Positions 48,095 through 62,412 of a stretch of 64,000 bases of DNA are shown here, piece by piece. A program made the position numbers and the translations under genes. The stretch lies in assembly GCA_038501785.1 (NCBI GenBank), contig JBAMJR010000712.1, positions 1 through 64,000 of the forward strand. The letters are read 5' to 3'. The notes under the pieces are model-generated. The model was not told the origin of the DNA. It was given only the letters and a program-made list of their open reading frames with translations, and made no database searches. Position 1 is the first letter of the stretch. Every line of letters starts with the position of its first letter. Source of the stretch: Myoxocephalus aenaeus (taxonomy: Eukaryota; Chordata; Actinopteri; Perciformes; Cottidae).

Positions 48095-49015
48095 GATGTT
48101 TTCACTCAGTTTATTGTGTATGTTCTGCATATAAACTATTCCGGGAGTGACTTTCCCAATCCCAATCCCTCAACCACTCACCTATCAACCTAACCAAGGG
48201 CATACATCTAACATCTAGCACTTTTCTTTGTATCCATGGTCCCGGACTTTCTTTACTCTAGAGAACCAGGGGCACAGGACTTTAAAACAAGCGCACAGGG
48301 GTTTTTAACTCAGGGGGTGTGCTTAAGTGTGGGTCCACGGGGTCGGAGGGTGAGCCGGGTTAGGGGGGTGAGCTCCAGAGGTGGTTCAAGGGGGTCACAT
48401 GACCCCAACTTTTACCCAGAGAAGGTGACCTTATTCCTGGGTAAAGTTAGCCAATGTGTGCCCTGGAAGCCATCTCCCTCCAAATGACCCTCCAGTTCCC
48501 CAGTGTCCCTGTTACTTCCCCTGACTCTGACCCAGAGTCCCATGTACTTTTATAGGGGCATTTCCCCAACCTTTACCCAGAGAAAGTGACCTCAAGCCTG
48601 GGTAAAGTCAGACCACGAGTGCCCTGGAAGTCATCTTCCTCCAAATGACCCTTCAGTGCCCCAGTGTCCCTGTTACTTCCCCTGACTCTGACCCAGAGTC
48701 CCATGCACTTTTATAGGGGCATTTCCCCACCCTTTACCCAGAGAACGTGACCTCAAACCTGGGTAAAGTATGACAAAGTATGCCCTGGAAGTCATCGCCC
48801 CCCAAATGACCGTTAACCTGAGCATAGAACCTTGGGATCAAAGCATAGAACCTTGAGATCACTGCACAGAATCAGAGCAATATTTATCTCATTCTTTCTT
48901 TCTTAGAACCTCAGGATCAGAGCATAGAACCGTGAGATCAAAGCATAGAACCCTGACGTCAGAGCATACAACTTAGTCTTAGAAACTGTCTCTTTATTTT
49001 ATTTTCACAAATGCA

Positions 49016-49137
49016 CAAGGCTCAGCCGAACGGCAAAGCCTGTCAAAAATAGGTTCAACTCATTGGTGTTCCTCTCCACGGAAGTCTTTAGTAAAAGGCG
49101 AAAGACTTGTGCGTTATGAAGAGAAACCAAAGTAAGT
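49016..49137 (-). ncRNA. U5 snRNA, unit 23 (type B)
   Basis: Intact type B U5. Confidence 0.93.
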
Positions 49138-49483
49138 ACTGCCCTCTTGTCAAGAGCAGCAGGTAATGTAGTCGTCCCAGTCAAATGTCTCACGGTAAGC
49201 CTCGGTTGACGTGCTGTGTTCAAAACAACAGGCCACACCCATTACCACGCCCATATTTTAAAGAGGGCGTTCCCACATTTTAAAGAGAGCAACAGTGTCC
49301 ATTGCACAGTCTGTGTCCCTTCCAATAGAGAGAGGGGCATCAGTAACAGGTACACAGGCCCTTTGTTTGACACATGTCCTGAAGACCGACAGCGACTGAG
49401 ACTTGTATCGTTGACGACAGAATCAAAGTCAACGACAGACTGCTCCATCGGATTGGTGTTTTGTTGTCCACAAGGCATTTGAA

Positions 49484-49671
49484 GGGTGCACCGTTCCCAG
49501 CAATACTGCAATACCGGGTCGATGCGTGGAGTGAACAGAGCAAGCTCCTATTTCGTCTCCCAAGGCTAAAAATCTGCTTAATAAGACATCCTCGTATAGA
49601 GGACGTATCAGATATTAAACTGATAAGAACAGATACTACACTTGATCTTAGCCAAAAGGCCGAGAAGCGAT
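49484..49671 (-). ncRNA. U2 snRNA, unit 23 (type B)
   Basis: Full-length type B copy. Confidence 0.96.
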
Positions 49672-50303
49672 GACCACAAAGGGTTTGCGTCCTGAGCCCA
49701 CCTCCTGGGACCGTTCTCACTGGTCATGGTGCAGTTCTTTCAATTAGGCAGAGCAGCGGCAGCTGCTTAGCAACACCCGCCCCAGGCCTCCATGGTCAGG
49801 CTCCATGGTCAGGCATCTAGTTAAGTAAAGATGTATCTCTTTCTTTCTTTTTTTAGAACCTGAGGATCAGAGCATGGCACCTTGAGATCAAAGCATAGAA
49901 GCCTGATGTATCTCATTATTTCTCTCTTCAAACCTGAGGATCAGAGCATAGAACCTTGGGATCAAAGCATAGAACCCTGATGTCAGAGCATAGAACCTTG
50001 AGATCAAAGCATAGAACCCTGATGTCAGAGCAAGATTGATCTCATGATTTATTTCTCAGAACCTGAGGATCAGAGCATAGAACCTTGAGATAGACTCATT
50101 TGAACCATCTTGAGTTAGCAGTGTTTCGCCTCAGTTGATGTGTATATTCTTGCATATGAACTATTCCAGGAGCGACTTTCCCAATCCCTTTCCCCCTACC
50201 TCAACCACTCACCCATCAACACCTGACCTCATTTGAATATCAAACAAAGGTGTTAGAAGCTCAATTAGCAAAATGACTCATTCTCAGAAAAGTGCCTTGC
50301 CAT

Positions 50304-50773
50304 GGTCCTATTAGCTCGCGGATAGTACCATTGGAATCGCATTGGCCATTATAGTGGGGGAGTCGGGTTTCAAGTCTCTGCGACCTTCCCGGAAAAAACG
50401 CAACAAGCCGACGATAATCCACTCATCCAAAAGCCCAGTTTCAAGTAGCCTGGGTCCAATGACCTTTATAAAAGACCTATTTCCAGATTCCGGGTTCCAT
50501 CGTTTCCCCGCTAGCCTAGTGGTCTAAGCGCAGGGCATTAGCTTAAACCCGGTGCCAGTGGTTGGCGGTTCGCAGCCCGAGAGAGACTCATCTGAACCAT
50601 CTCGGGTTAGCACGGTCCGATTAGCTCGCCGGTAGTACCGTTGGAATCGCGTCGGCCATTGTACTGGGGGGAGTTGACTTTCAAGTCTCTGCGACCTTCA
50701 GAAAAAAACGCCGGTTCCAATGGTTGGCGGTTCGCATCCCGAGAGAGACTCATCTGAACCATCTTGAGTTAGC
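50304..50773 (+). mobile_element. tRNA-like insert, unit 23 spacer
   Basis: Intact copy of the composite insert. Confidence 0.55.
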
Positions 50774-51694
50774 GATGTTTTCACTCAGTTTATTGTGTAT
50801 GTTCTGCATATAAACTATTCCGGGAGTGACTTTCCCAATCCCAATCCCTCAACCACTCACCTATCAACCTAACCAAGGGCATACATCTAACATCTAGCAC
50901 TTTTCTTTGTATCCATGGTCCCGGACTTTCTTTACTCTAGAGAACCAGGGGCACAGGACTTTAAAACAAGCGCACAGGGGTTTTTAACTCAGGGGGTGTG
51001 CTTAAGTGTGGGTCCACGGGGTCGGAGGGTGAGCCGGGTTAGGGGGGTGAGCTCCAGAGGTGGTTCAAGGGGGTCACATGACCCCAACTTTTACCCAGAG
51101 AAGGTGACCTTATTCCTGGGTAAAGTTAGCCAATGTGTGCCCTGGAAGCCATCTCCCTCCAAATGACCCTCCAGTTCCCCAGTGTCCCTGTTACTTCCCC
51201 TGACTCTGACCCAGAGTCCCATGTACTTTTATAGGGGCATTTCCCCAACCTTTACCCAGAGAAAGTGACCTCAAGCCTGGGTAAAGTCAGACCACGAGTG
51301 CCCTGGAAGTCATCTTCCTCCAAATGACCCTTCAGTGCCCCAGTGTCCCTGTTACTTCCCCTGACTCTGACCCAGAGTCCCATGCACTTTTATAGGGGCA
51401 TTTCCCCACCCTTTACCCAGAGAACGTGACCTCAAACCTGGGTAAAGTATGACAAAGTATGCCCTGGAAGTCATCGCCCCCCAAATGACCGTTAACCTGA
51501 GCATAGAACCTTGGGATCAAAGCATAGAACCTTGAGATCACTGCACAGAATCAGAGCAATATTTATCTCATTCTTTCTTTCTTAGAACCTCAGGATCAGA
51601 GCATAGAACCGTGAGATCAAAGCATAGAACCCTGACGTCAGAGCATACAACTTAGTCTTAGAAACTGTCTCTTTATTTTATTTTCACAAATGCA

Positions 51695-51816
51695 CAAGGC
51701 TCAGCCGAACGGCAAAGCCTGTCAAAAATAGGTTCAACTCATTGGTGTTCCTCTCCACGGAAGTCTTTAGTAAAAGGCGAAAGACTTGTGCGTTATGAAG
51801 AGAAACCAAAGTAAGT
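51695..51816 (-). ncRNA. U5 snRNA, unit 24 (type B)
   Basis: Intact type B U5. Confidence 0.93.
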
Positions 51817-52162
51817 ACTGCCCTCTTGTCAAGAGCAGCAGGTAATGTAGTCGTCCCAGTCAAATGTCTCACGGTAAGCCTCGGTTGACGTGCTGTGTTC
51901 AAAACAACAGGCCACACCCATTACCACGCCCATATTTTAAAGAGGGCGTTCCCACATTTTAAAGAGAGCAACAGTGTCCATTGCACAGTCTGTGTCCCTT
52001 CCAATAGAGAGAGGGGCATCAGTAACAGGTACACAGGCCCTTTGTTTGACACATGTCCTGAAGACCGACAGCGACTGAGACTTGTATCGTTGACGACAGA
52101 ATCAAAGTCAACGACAGACTGCTCCATCGGATTGGTGTTTTGTTGTCCACAAGGCATTTGAA

Positions 52163-52350
52163 GGGTGCACCGTTCCCAGCAATACTGCAATACCGGGTCG
52201 ATGCGTGGAGTGAACAGAGCAAGCTCCTATTTCGTCTCCCAAGGCTAAAAATCTGCTTAATAAGACATCCTCGTATAGAGGACGTATCAGATATTAAACT
52301 GATAAGAACAGATACTACACTTGATCTTAGCCAAAAGGCCGAGAAGCGAT
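52163..52350 (-). ncRNA. U2 snRNA, unit 24 (type B)
   Basis: Full-length type B copy. A private A-to-T change (GGATCTGAGC, near 52751) lies in its upstream short repeats. Confidence 0.96.
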
Positions 52351-52982
52351 GACCACAAAGGGTTTGCGTCCTGAGCCCACCTCCTGGGACCGTTCTCACT
52401 GGTCATGGTGCAGTTCTTTCAATTAGGCAGAGCAGCGGCAGCTGCTTAGCAACACCCGCCCCAGGCCTCCATGGTCAGGCTCCATGGTCAGGCATCTAGT
52501 TAAGTAAAGATGTATCTCTTTCTTTCTTTTTTTAGAACCTGAGGATCAGAGCATGGCACCTTGAGATCAAAGCATAGAAGCCTGATGTATCTCATTATTT
52601 CTCTCTTCAAACCTGAGGATCAGAGCATAGAACCTTGGGATCAAAGCATAGAACCCTGATGTCAGAGCATAGAACCTTGAGATCAAAGCATAGAACCCTG
52701 ATGTCAGAGCAAGATTGATCTCATGATTTATTTCTCAGAACCTGAGGATCTGAGCATAGAACCTTGAGATAGACTCATTTGAACCATCTTGAGTTAGCAG
52801 TGTTTCGCCTCAGTTGATGTGTATATTCTTGCATATGAACTATTCCAGGAGCGACTTTCCCAATCCCTTTCCCCCTACCTCAACCACTCACCCATCAACA
52901 CCTGACCTCATTTGAATATCAAACAAAGGTGTTAGAAGCTCAATTAGCAAAATGACTCATTCTCAGAAAAGTGCCTTGCCAT

Positions 52983-53452
52983 GGTCCTATTAGCTCGCGG
53001 ATAGTACCATTGGAATCGCATTGGCCATTATAGTGGGGGAGTCGGGTTTCAAGTCTCTGCGACCTTCCCGGAAAAAACGCAACAAGCCGACGATAATCCA
53101 CTCATCCAAAAGCCCAGTTTCAAGTAGCCTGGGTCCAATGACCTTTATAAAAGACCTATTTCCAGATTCCGGGTTCCATCGTTTCCCCGCTAGCCTAGTG
53201 GTCTAAGCGCAGGGCATTAGCTTAAACCCGGTGCCAGTGGTTGGCGGTTCGCAGCCCGAGAGAGACTCATCTGAACCATCTCGGGTTAGCACGGTCCGAT
53301 TAGCTCGCCGGTAGTACCGTTGGAATCGCGTCGGCCATTGTACTGGGGGGAGTTGACTTTCAAGGCTCTGCGACCTTCAGAAAAAAACGCCGGTTCCAAT
53401 GGTTGGCGGTTCGCATCCCGAGAGAGACTCATCTGAACCATCTTGAGTTAGC
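52983..53452 (+). mobile_element. tRNA-like insert, unit 24 spacer
   Basis: As elsewhere, with one private change (CAAGGCTCTGCG for CAAGTCTCTGCG) in the second module, near 53365. Confidence 0.55.
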
Positions 53453-54373
53453 GATGTTTTCACTCAGTTTATTGTGTATGTTCTGCATATAAACTATTCC
53501 GGGAGTGACTTTCCCAATCCCAATCCCTCAACCACTCACCTATCAACCTAACCAAGGGCATACATCTAACATCTAGCACTTTTCTTTGTATCCATGGTCC
53601 CGGACTTTCTTTACTCTAGAGAACCAGGGGCACAGGACTTTAAAACAAGCGCACAGGGGTTTTTAACTCAGGGGGTGTGCTTAAGTGTGGGTCCACGGGG
53701 TCGGAGGGTGAGCCGGGTTAGGGGGGTGAGCTCCAGAGGTGGTTCAAGGGGGTCACATGACCCCAACTTTTACCCAGAGAAGGTGACCTTATTCCTGGGT
53801 AAAGTTAGCCAATGTGTGCCCTGGAAGCCATCTCCCTCCAAATGACCCTCCAGTTCCCCAGTGTCCCTGTTACTTCCCCTGACTCTGACCCAGAGTCCCA
53901 TGTACTTTTATAGGGGCATTTCCCCAACCTTTACCCAGAGAAAGTGACCTCAAGCCTGGGTAAAGTCAGACCACGAGTGCCCTGGAAGTCATCTTCCTCC
54001 AAATGACCCTTCAGTGCCCCAGTGTCCCTGTTACTTCCCCTGACTCTGACCCAGAGTCCCATGCACTTTTATAGGGGCATTTCCCCACCCTTTACCCAGA
54101 GAACGTGACCTCAAACCTGGGTAAAGTATGACAAAGTATGCCCTGGAAGTCATCGCCCCCCAAATGACCGTTAACCTGAGCATAGAACCTTGGGATCAAA
54201 GCATAGAACCTTGAGATCACTGCACAGAATCAGAGCAATATTTATCTCATTCTTTCTTTCTTAGAACCTCAGGATCAGAGCATAGAACCGTGAGATCAAA
54301 GCATAGAACCCTGACGTCAGAGCATACAACTTAGTCTTAGAAACTGTCTCTTTATTTTATTTTCACAAATGCA

Positions 54374-54495
54374 CAAGGCTCAGCCGAACGGCAAAGCCTG
54401 TCAAAAATAGGTTCAACTCATTGGTGTTCCTCTCCACGGAAGTCTTTAGTAAAAGGCGAAAGACTTGTGCGTTATGAAGAGAAACCAAAGTAAGT
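54374..54495 (-). ncRNA. U5 snRNA, unit 25 (type B)
   Basis: Intact type B U5. Confidence 0.93.
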
Positions 54496-54841
54496 ACTGC
54501 CCTCTTGTCAAGAGCAGCAGGTAATGTAGTCGTCCCAGTCAAATGTCTCACGGTAAGCCTCGGTTGACGTGCTGTGTTCAAAACAACAGGCCACACCCAT
54601 TACCACGCCCATATTTTAAAGAGGGCGTTCCCACATTTTAAAGAGAGCAACAGTGTCCATTGCACAGTCTGTGTCCCTTCCAATAGAGAGAGGGGCATCA
54701 GTAACAGGTACACAGGCCCTTTGTTTGACACATGTCCTGAAGACCGACAGCGACTGAGACTTGTATCGTTGACGACAGAATCAAAGTCAACGACAGACTG
54801 CTCCATCGGATTGGTGTTTTGTTGTCCACAAGGCATTTGAA

Positions 54842-55029
54842 GGGTGCACCGTTCCCAGCAATACTGCAATACCGGGTCGATGCGTGGAGTGAACAGAGCA
54901 AGCTCCTATTTCGTCTCCCAAGGCTAAAAATCTGCTTAATAAGACATCCTCGTATAGAGGACGTATCAGATATTAAACTGATAAGAACAGATACTACACT
55001 TGATCTTAGCCAAAAGGCCGAGAAGCGAT
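54842..55029 (-). ncRNA. U2 snRNA, unit 25 (type B)
   Basis: Full-length type B copy. Confidence 0.96.
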
Positions 55030-55661
55030 GACCACAAAGGGTTTGCGTCCTGAGCCCACCTCCTGGGACCGTTCTCACTGGTCATGGTGCAGTTCTTTCA
55101 ATTAGGCAGAGCAGCGGCAGCTGCTTAGCAACACCCGCCCCAGGCCTCCATGGTCAGGCTCCATGGTCAGGCATCTAGTTAAGTAAAGATGTATCTCTTT
55201 CTTTCTTTTTTTAGAACCTGAGGATCAGAGCATGGCACCTTGAGATCAAAGCATAGAAGCCTGATGTATCTCATTATTTCTCTCTTCAAACCTGAGGATC
55301 AGAGCATAGAACCTTGGGATCAAAGCATAGAACCCTGATGTCAGAGCATAGAACCTTGAGATCAAAGCATAGAACCCTGATGTCAGAGCAAGATTGATCT
55401 CATGATTTATTTCTCAGAACCTGAGGATCAGAGCATAGAACCTTGAGATAGACTCATTTGAACCATCTTGAGTTAGCAGTGTTTCGCCTCAGTTGATGTG
55501 TATATTCTTGCATATGAACTATTCCAGGAGCGACTTTCCCAATCCCTTTCCCCCTACCTCAACCACTCACCCATCAACACCTGACCTCATTTGAATATCA
55601 AACAAAGGTGTTAGAAGCTCAATTAGCAAAATGACTCATTCTCAGAAAAGTGCCTTGCCAT

Positions 55662-56132
55662 GGTCCTATTAGCTCGCGGATAGTACCATTGGAATCGCAT
55701 TGGCCATTATAGTGGGGGAGTCGGGTTTCAAGTCTCTGCGACCTTCCCGGAAAAAACGCAACAAGCCGACGATAATCCACTCATCCAAAAGCCCAGTTTC
55801 AAGTAGCCTGGGTCCAATGACCTTTATAAAAGACCTATTTCCAGATTCCGGGTTCCATCGTTTCCCCCGCTAGCCTAGTGGTCTAAGCGCAGGGCATTAG
55901 CTTAAACCCGGTGCCAGTGGTTGGCGGTTCGCAGCCCGAGAGAGACTCATCTGAACCATCTCGGGTTAGCACGGTCCGATTAGCTCGCCGGTAGTACCGT
56001 TGGAATCGCGTCGGCCATTGTACTGGGGGGAGTTGACTTTCAAGTCTCTGCGACCTTCAGAAAAAAACGCCGGTTCCAATGGTTGGCGGTTCGCATCCCG
56101 AGAGAGACTCATCTGAACCATCTTGAGTTAGC
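55662..56132 (+). mobile_element. tRNA-like insert, unit 25 spacer
   Basis: One base longer than the others, from an extra C just before the A box (TTTCCCCCGC, near 55866). Both boxes are intact. Confidence 0.55.
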
Positions 56133-57053
56133 GATGTTTTCACTCAGTTTATTGTGTATGTTCTGCATATAAACTATTCCGGGAGTGACTTTCCCAATCC
56201 CAATCCCTCAACCACTCACCTATCAACCTAACCAAGGGCATACATCTAACATCTAGCACTTTTCTTTGTATCCATGGTCCCGGACTTTCTTTACTCTAGA
56301 GAACCAGGGGCACAGGACTTTAAAACAAGCGCACAGGGGTTTTTAACTCAGGGGGTGTGCTTAAGTGTGGGTCCACGGGGTCGGAGGGTGAGCCGGGTTA
56401 GGGGGGTGAGCTCCAGAGGTGGTTCAAGGGGGTCACATGACCCCAACTTTTACCCAGAGAAGGTGACCTTATTCCTGGGTAAAGTTAGCCAATGTGTGCC
56501 CTGGAAGCCATCTCCCTCCAAATGACCCTCCAGTTCCCCAGTGTCCCTGTTACTTCCCCTGACTCTGACCCAGAGTCCCATGTACTTTTATAGGGGCATT
56601 TCCCCAACCTTTACCCAGAGAAAGTGACCTCAAGCCTGGGTAAAGTCAGACCACGAGTGCCCTGGAAGTCATCTTCCTCCAAATGACCCTTCAGTGCCCC
56701 AGTGTCCCTGTTACTTCCCCTGACTCTGACCCAGAGTCCCATGCACTTTTATAGGGGCATTTCCCCACCCTTTACCCAGAGAACGTGACCTCAAACCTGG
56801 GTAAAGTATGACAAAGTATGCCCTGGAAGTCATCGCCCCCCAAATGACCGTTAACCTGAGCATAGAACCTTGGGATCAAAGCATAGAACCTTGAGATCAC
56901 TGCACAGAATCAGAGCAATATTTATCTCATTCTTTCTTTCTTAGAACCTCAGGATCAGAGCATAGAACCGTGAGATCAAAGCATAGAACCCTGACGTCAG
57001 AGCATACAACTTAGTCTTAGAAACTGTCTCTTTATTTTATTTTCACAAATGCA

Positions 57054-57175
57054 CAAGGCTCAGCCGAACGGCAAAGCCTGTCAAAAATAGGTTCAACTCA
57101 TTGGTGTTCCTCTCCACGGAAGTCTTTAGTAAAAGGCGAAAGACTTGTGCGTTATGAAGAGAAACCAAAGTAAGT
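57054..57175 (-). ncRNA. U5 snRNA, unit 26 (type B)
   Basis: Intact type B U5. Confidence 0.93.
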
Positions 57176-57521
57176 ACTGCCCTCTTGTCAAGAGCAGCAG
57201 GTAATGTAGTCGTCCCAGTCAAATGTCTCACGGTAAGCCTCGGTTGACGTGCTGTGTTCAAAACAACAGGCCACACCCATTACCACGCCCATATTTTAAA
57301 GAGGGCGTTCCCACATTTTAAAGAGAGCAACAGTGTCCATTGCACAGTCTGTGTCCCTTCCAATAGAGAGAGGGGCATCAGTAACAGGTACACAGGCCCT
57401 TTGTTTGACACATGTCCTGAAGACCGACAGCGACTGAGACTTGTATCGTTGACGACAGAATCAAAGTCAACGACAGACTGCTCCATCGGATTGGTGTTTT
57501 GTTGTCCACAAGGCATTTGAA

Positions 57522-57709
57522 GGGTGCACCGTTCCCAGCAATACTGCAATACCGGGTCGATGCGTGGAGTGAACAGAGCAAGCTCCTATTTCGTCTCCCA
57601 AGGCTAAAAATCTGCTTAATAAGACATCCTCGTATAGAGGACGTATCAGATATTAAACTGATAAGAACAGATACTACACTTGATCTTAGCCAAAAGGCCG
57701 AGAAGCGAT
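57522..57709 (-). ncRNA. U2 snRNA, unit 26 (type B)
   Basis: Full-length type B copy. Confidence 0.96.
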
Positions 57710-58341
57710 GACCACAAAGGGTTTGCGTCCTGAGCCCACCTCCTGGGACCGTTCTCACTGGTCATGGTGCAGTTCTTTCAATTAGGCAGAGCAGCGGCAG
57801 CTGCTTAGCAACACCCGCCCCAGGCCTCCATGGTCAGGCTCCATGGTCAGGCATCTAGTTAAGTAAAGATGTATCTCTTTCTTTCTTTTTTTAGAACCTG
57901 AGGATCAGAGCATGGCACCTTGAGATCAAAGCATAGAAGCCTGATGTATCTCATTATTTCTCTCTTCAAACCTGAGGATCAGAGCATAGAACCTTGGGAT
58001 CAAAGCATAGAACCCTGATGTCAGAGCATAGAACCTTGAGATCAAAGCATAGAACCCTGATGTCAGAGCAAGATTGATCTCATGATTTATTTCTCAGAAC
58101 CTGAGGATCAGAGCATAGAACCTTGAGATAGACTCATTTGAACCATCTTGAGTTAGCAGTGTTTCGCCTCAGTTGATGTGTATATTCTTGCATATGAACT
58201 ATTCCAGGAGCGACTTTCCCAATCCCTTTCCCCCTACCTCAACCACTCACCCATCAACACCTGACCTCATTTGAATATCAAACAAAGGTGTTAGAAGCTC
58301 AATTAGCAAAATGACTCATTCTCAGAAAAGTGCCTTGCCAT

Positions 58342-58811
58342 GGTCCTATTAGCTCGCGGATAGTACCATTGGAATCGCATTGGCCATTATAGTGGGGGAG
58401 TCGGGTTTCAAGTCTCTGCGACCTTCCCGGAAAAAACGCAACAAGCCGACGATAATCCACTCATCCAAAAGCCCAGTTTCAAGTAGCCTGGGTCCAATGA
58501 CCTTTATAAAAGACCTATTTCCAGATTCCGGGTTCCATCGTTTCCCCGCTAGCCTAGTGGTCTAAGCGCAGGGCATTAGCTTAAACCCGGTGCCAGTGGT
58601 TGGCGGTTCGCAGCCCGAGAGAGACTCATCTGAACCATCTCGGGTTAGCACGGTCCGATTAGCTCGCCGGTAGTACCGTTGGAATCGCGTCGGCCATTGT
58701 ACTGGGGGGAGTTGACTTTCAAGTCTCTGCGACCTTCAGAAAAAAACGCCGGTTCCAATGGTTGGCGGTTCGCATCCCGAGAGAGACTCATCTGAACCAT
58801 CTTGAGTTAGC
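58342..58811 (+). mobile_element. tRNA-like insert, unit 26 spacer
   Basis: Intact copy of the composite insert. Confidence 0.55.
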
Positions 58812-59732
58812 GATGTTTTCACTCAGTTTATTGTGTATGTTCTGCATATAAACTATTCCGGGAGTGACTTTCCCAATCCCAATCCCTCAACCACTCACCT
58901 ATCAACCTAACCAAGGGCATACATCTAACATCTAGCACTTTTCTTTGTATCCATGGTCCCGGACTTTCTTTACTCTAGAGAACCAGGGGCACAGGACTTT
59001 AAAACAAGCGCACAGGGGTTTTTAACTCAGGGGGTGTGCTTAAGTGTGGGTCCACGGGGTCGGAGGGTGAGCCGGGTTAGGGGGGTGAGCTCCAGAGGTG
59101 GTTCAAGGGGGTCACATGACCCCAACTTTTACCCAGAGAAGGTGACCTTATTCCTGGGTAAAGTTAGCCAATGTGTGCCCTGGAAGCCATCTCCCTCCAA
59201 ATGACCCTCCAGTTCCCCAGTGTCCCTGTTACTTCCCCTGACTCTGACCCAGAGTCCCATGTACTTTTATAGGGGCATTTCCCCAACCTTTACCCAGAGA
59301 AAGTGACCTCAAGCCTGGGTAAAGTCAGACCACGAGTGCCCTGGAAGTCATCTTCCTCCAAATGACCCTTCAGTGCCCCAGTGTCCCTGTTACTTCCCCT
59401 GACTCTGACCCAGAGTCCCATGCACTTTTATAGGGGCATTTCCCCACCCTTTACCCAGAGAACGTGACCTCAAACCTGGGTAAAGTATGACAAAGTATGC
59501 CCTGGAAGTCATCGCCCCCCAAATGACCGTTAACCTGAGCATAGAACCTTGGGATCAAAGCATAGAACCTTGAGATCACTGCACAGAATCAGAGCAATAT
59601 TTATCTCATTCTTTCTTTCTTAGAACCTCAGGATCAGAGCATAGAACCGTGAGATCAAAGCATAGAACCCTGACGTCAGAGCATACAACTTAGTCTTAGA
59701 AACTGTCTCTTTATTTTATTTTCACAAATGCA

Positions 59733-59854
59733 CAAGGCTCAGCCGAACGGCAAAGCCTGTCAAAAATAGGTTCAACTCATTGGTGTTCCTCTCCACGGAA
59801 GTCTTTAGTAAAAGGCGAAAGACTTGTGCGTTATGAAGAGAAACCAAAGTAAGT
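59733..59854 (-). ncRNA. U5 snRNA, unit 27 (type B)
   Basis: Intact type B U5. Confidence 0.93.
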
Positions 59855-60200
59855 ACTGCCCTCTTGTCAAGAGCAGCAGGTAATGTAGTCGTCCCAGTCA
59901 AATGTCTCACGGTAAGCCTCGGTTGACGTGCTGTGTTCAAAACAACAGGCCACACCCATTACCACGCCCATATTTTAAAGAGGGCGTTCCCACATTTTAA
60001 AGAGAGCAACAGTGTCCATTGCACAGTCTGTGTCCCTTCCAATAGAGAGAGGGGCATCAGTAACAGGTACACAGGCCCTTTGTTTGACACATGTCCTGAA
60101 GACCGACAGCGACTGAGACTTGTATCGTTGACGACAGAATCAAAGTCAACGACAGACTGCTCCATCGGATTGGTGTTTTGTTGTCCACAAGGCATTTGAA

Positions 60201-60387
60201 GGGTGCACCGTTCCCAGCAATACTGCAATACCGGTCGATGCGTGGAGTGAACAGAGCAAGCTCCTATTTCGTCTCCCAAGGCTAAAAATCTGCTTAATAA
60301 GACATCCTCGTATAGAGGACGTATCAGATATTAAACTGATAAGAACAGATACTACACTTGATCTTAGCCAAAAGGCCGAGAAGCGAT
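60201..60387 (-). ncRNA. U2 snRNA, unit 27 (type B, 1-nt deletion)
   Basis: 187 nt: one C of the CCC run at nt 154-156 is missing (plus strand ACCGGTCG for ACCGGGTCG), at the base of the 3' stem-loop. An extra C also occurs in its PSE-like region (TTCTCCACTGG, near 60434). Both may be sequencing errors near the window's right side. Confidence 0.9.
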
Positions 60388-61020
60388 GACCACAAAGGGT
60401 TTGCGTCCTGAGCCCACCTCCTGGGACCGTTCTCCACTGGTCATGGTGCAGTTCTTTCAATTAGGCAGAGCAGCGGCAGCTGCTTAGCAACACCCGCCCC
60501 AGGCCTCCATGGTCAGGCTCCATGGTCAGGCATCTAGTTAAGTAAAGATGTATCTCTTTCTTTCTTTTTTTAGAACCTGAGGATCAGAGCATGGCACCTT
60601 GAGATCAAAGCATAGAAGCCTGATGTATCTCATTATTTCTCTCTTCAAACCTGAGGATCAGAGCATAGAACCTTGGGATCAAAGCATAGAACCCTGATGT
60701 CAGAGCATAGAACCTTGAGATCAAAGCATAGAACCCTGATGTCAGAGCAAGATTGATCTCATGATTTATTTCTCAGAACCTGAGGATCAGAGCATAGAAC
60801 CTTGAGATAGACTCATTTGAACCATCTTGAGTTAGCAGTGTTTCGCCTCAGTTGATGTGTATATTCTTGCATATGAACTATTCCAGGAGCGACTTTCCCA
60901 ATCCCTTTCCCCCTACCTCAACCACTCACCCATCAACACCTGACCTCATTTGAATATCAAACAAAGGTGTTAGAAGCTCAATTAGCAAAATGACTCATTC
61001 TCAGAAAAGTGCCTTGCCAT

Positions 61021-61490
61021 GGTCCTATTAGCTCGCGGATAGTACCATTGGAATCGCATTGGCCATTATAGTGGGGGAGTCGGGTTTCAAGTCTCTGCGA
61101 CCTTCCCGGAAAAAACGCAACAAGCCGACGATAATCCACTCATCCAAAAGCCCAGTTTCAAGTAGCCTGGGTCCAATGACCTTTATAAAAGACCTATTTC
61201 CAGATTCCGGGTTCCATCGTTTCCCCGCTAGCCTAGTGGTCTAAGCGCAGGGCATTAGCTTAAACCCGGTGCCAGTGGTTGGCGGTTCGCAGCCCGAGAG
61301 AGACTCATCTGAACCATCTCGGGTTAGCACGGTCCGATTAGCTCGCCGGTAGTACCGTTGGAATCGCGTCGGCCATTGTACTGGGGGGAGTTGACTTTCA
61401 AGTCTCTGCGACCTTCAGAAAAAAACGCCGGTTCCAATGGTTGGCGGTTCGCATCCCGAGAGAGACTCATCTGAACCATCTTGAGTTAGC
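61021..61490 (+). mobile_element. tRNA-like insert, unit 27 spacer
   Basis: Intact copy of the composite insert. Confidence 0.55.
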
Positions 61491-62412
61491 GATGTTTTCA
61501 CTCAGTTTATTGTGTATGTTCTGCATATAAACTATTCCGGGAGTGACTTTCCCAATCCCAATCCCTCAACCACTCACCTATCAACCTAACCAAGGGCATA
61601 CATCTAACATCTAGCACTTTTCTTTGTATCCATGGTCCCGGACTTTCTTTACTCTAGAGAACCAGGGGCACAGGACTTTAAAACAAGCGCACAGGGGTTT
61701 TTAACTCAGGGGGTGTGCTTAAGTGTGGGTCCACGGGGTCGGAGGGTGAGCCGGGTTAGGGGGGTGAGCTCCAGAGGTGGTTCAAGGGGGTCACATGACC
61801 CCAACTTTTACCCAGAGAAGGTGACCTTATTCCTGGGTAAAGTTAGCCAATGTGTGCCCTGGAAGCCATCTCCCTCCAAATGACCCTCCAGTTCCCCAGT
61901 GTCCCTGTTACTTCCCCTGACTCTGACCCAGAGTCCCATGTACTTTTATAGGGGCATTTCCCCAACCTTTACCCAGAGAAAGTGACCTCAAGCCTGGGTA
62001 AAGTCAGACCACGAGTGCCCTGGAAGTCATCTTCCTCCAAATGACCCTTCAGTGCCCCAGTGTCCCTGTTACTTCCCCTGACTCTGACCCCAGAGTCCCA
62101 TGCACTTTTATAGGGGCATTTCCCCACCCTTTACCCAGAGAACGTGACCTCAAACCTGGGTAAAGTATGACAAAGTATGCCCTGGAAGTCATCGCCCCCC
62201 AAATGACCGTTAACCTGAGCATAGAACCTTGGGATCAAAGCATAGAACCTTGAGATCACTGCACAGAATCAGAGCAATATTTATCTCATTCTTTCTTTCT
62301 TAGAACCTCAGGATCAGAGCATAGAACCGTGAGATCAAAGCATAGAACCCTGACGTCAGAGCATACAACTTAGTCTTAGAAACTGTCTCTTTATTTTATT
62401 TTCACAAATGCA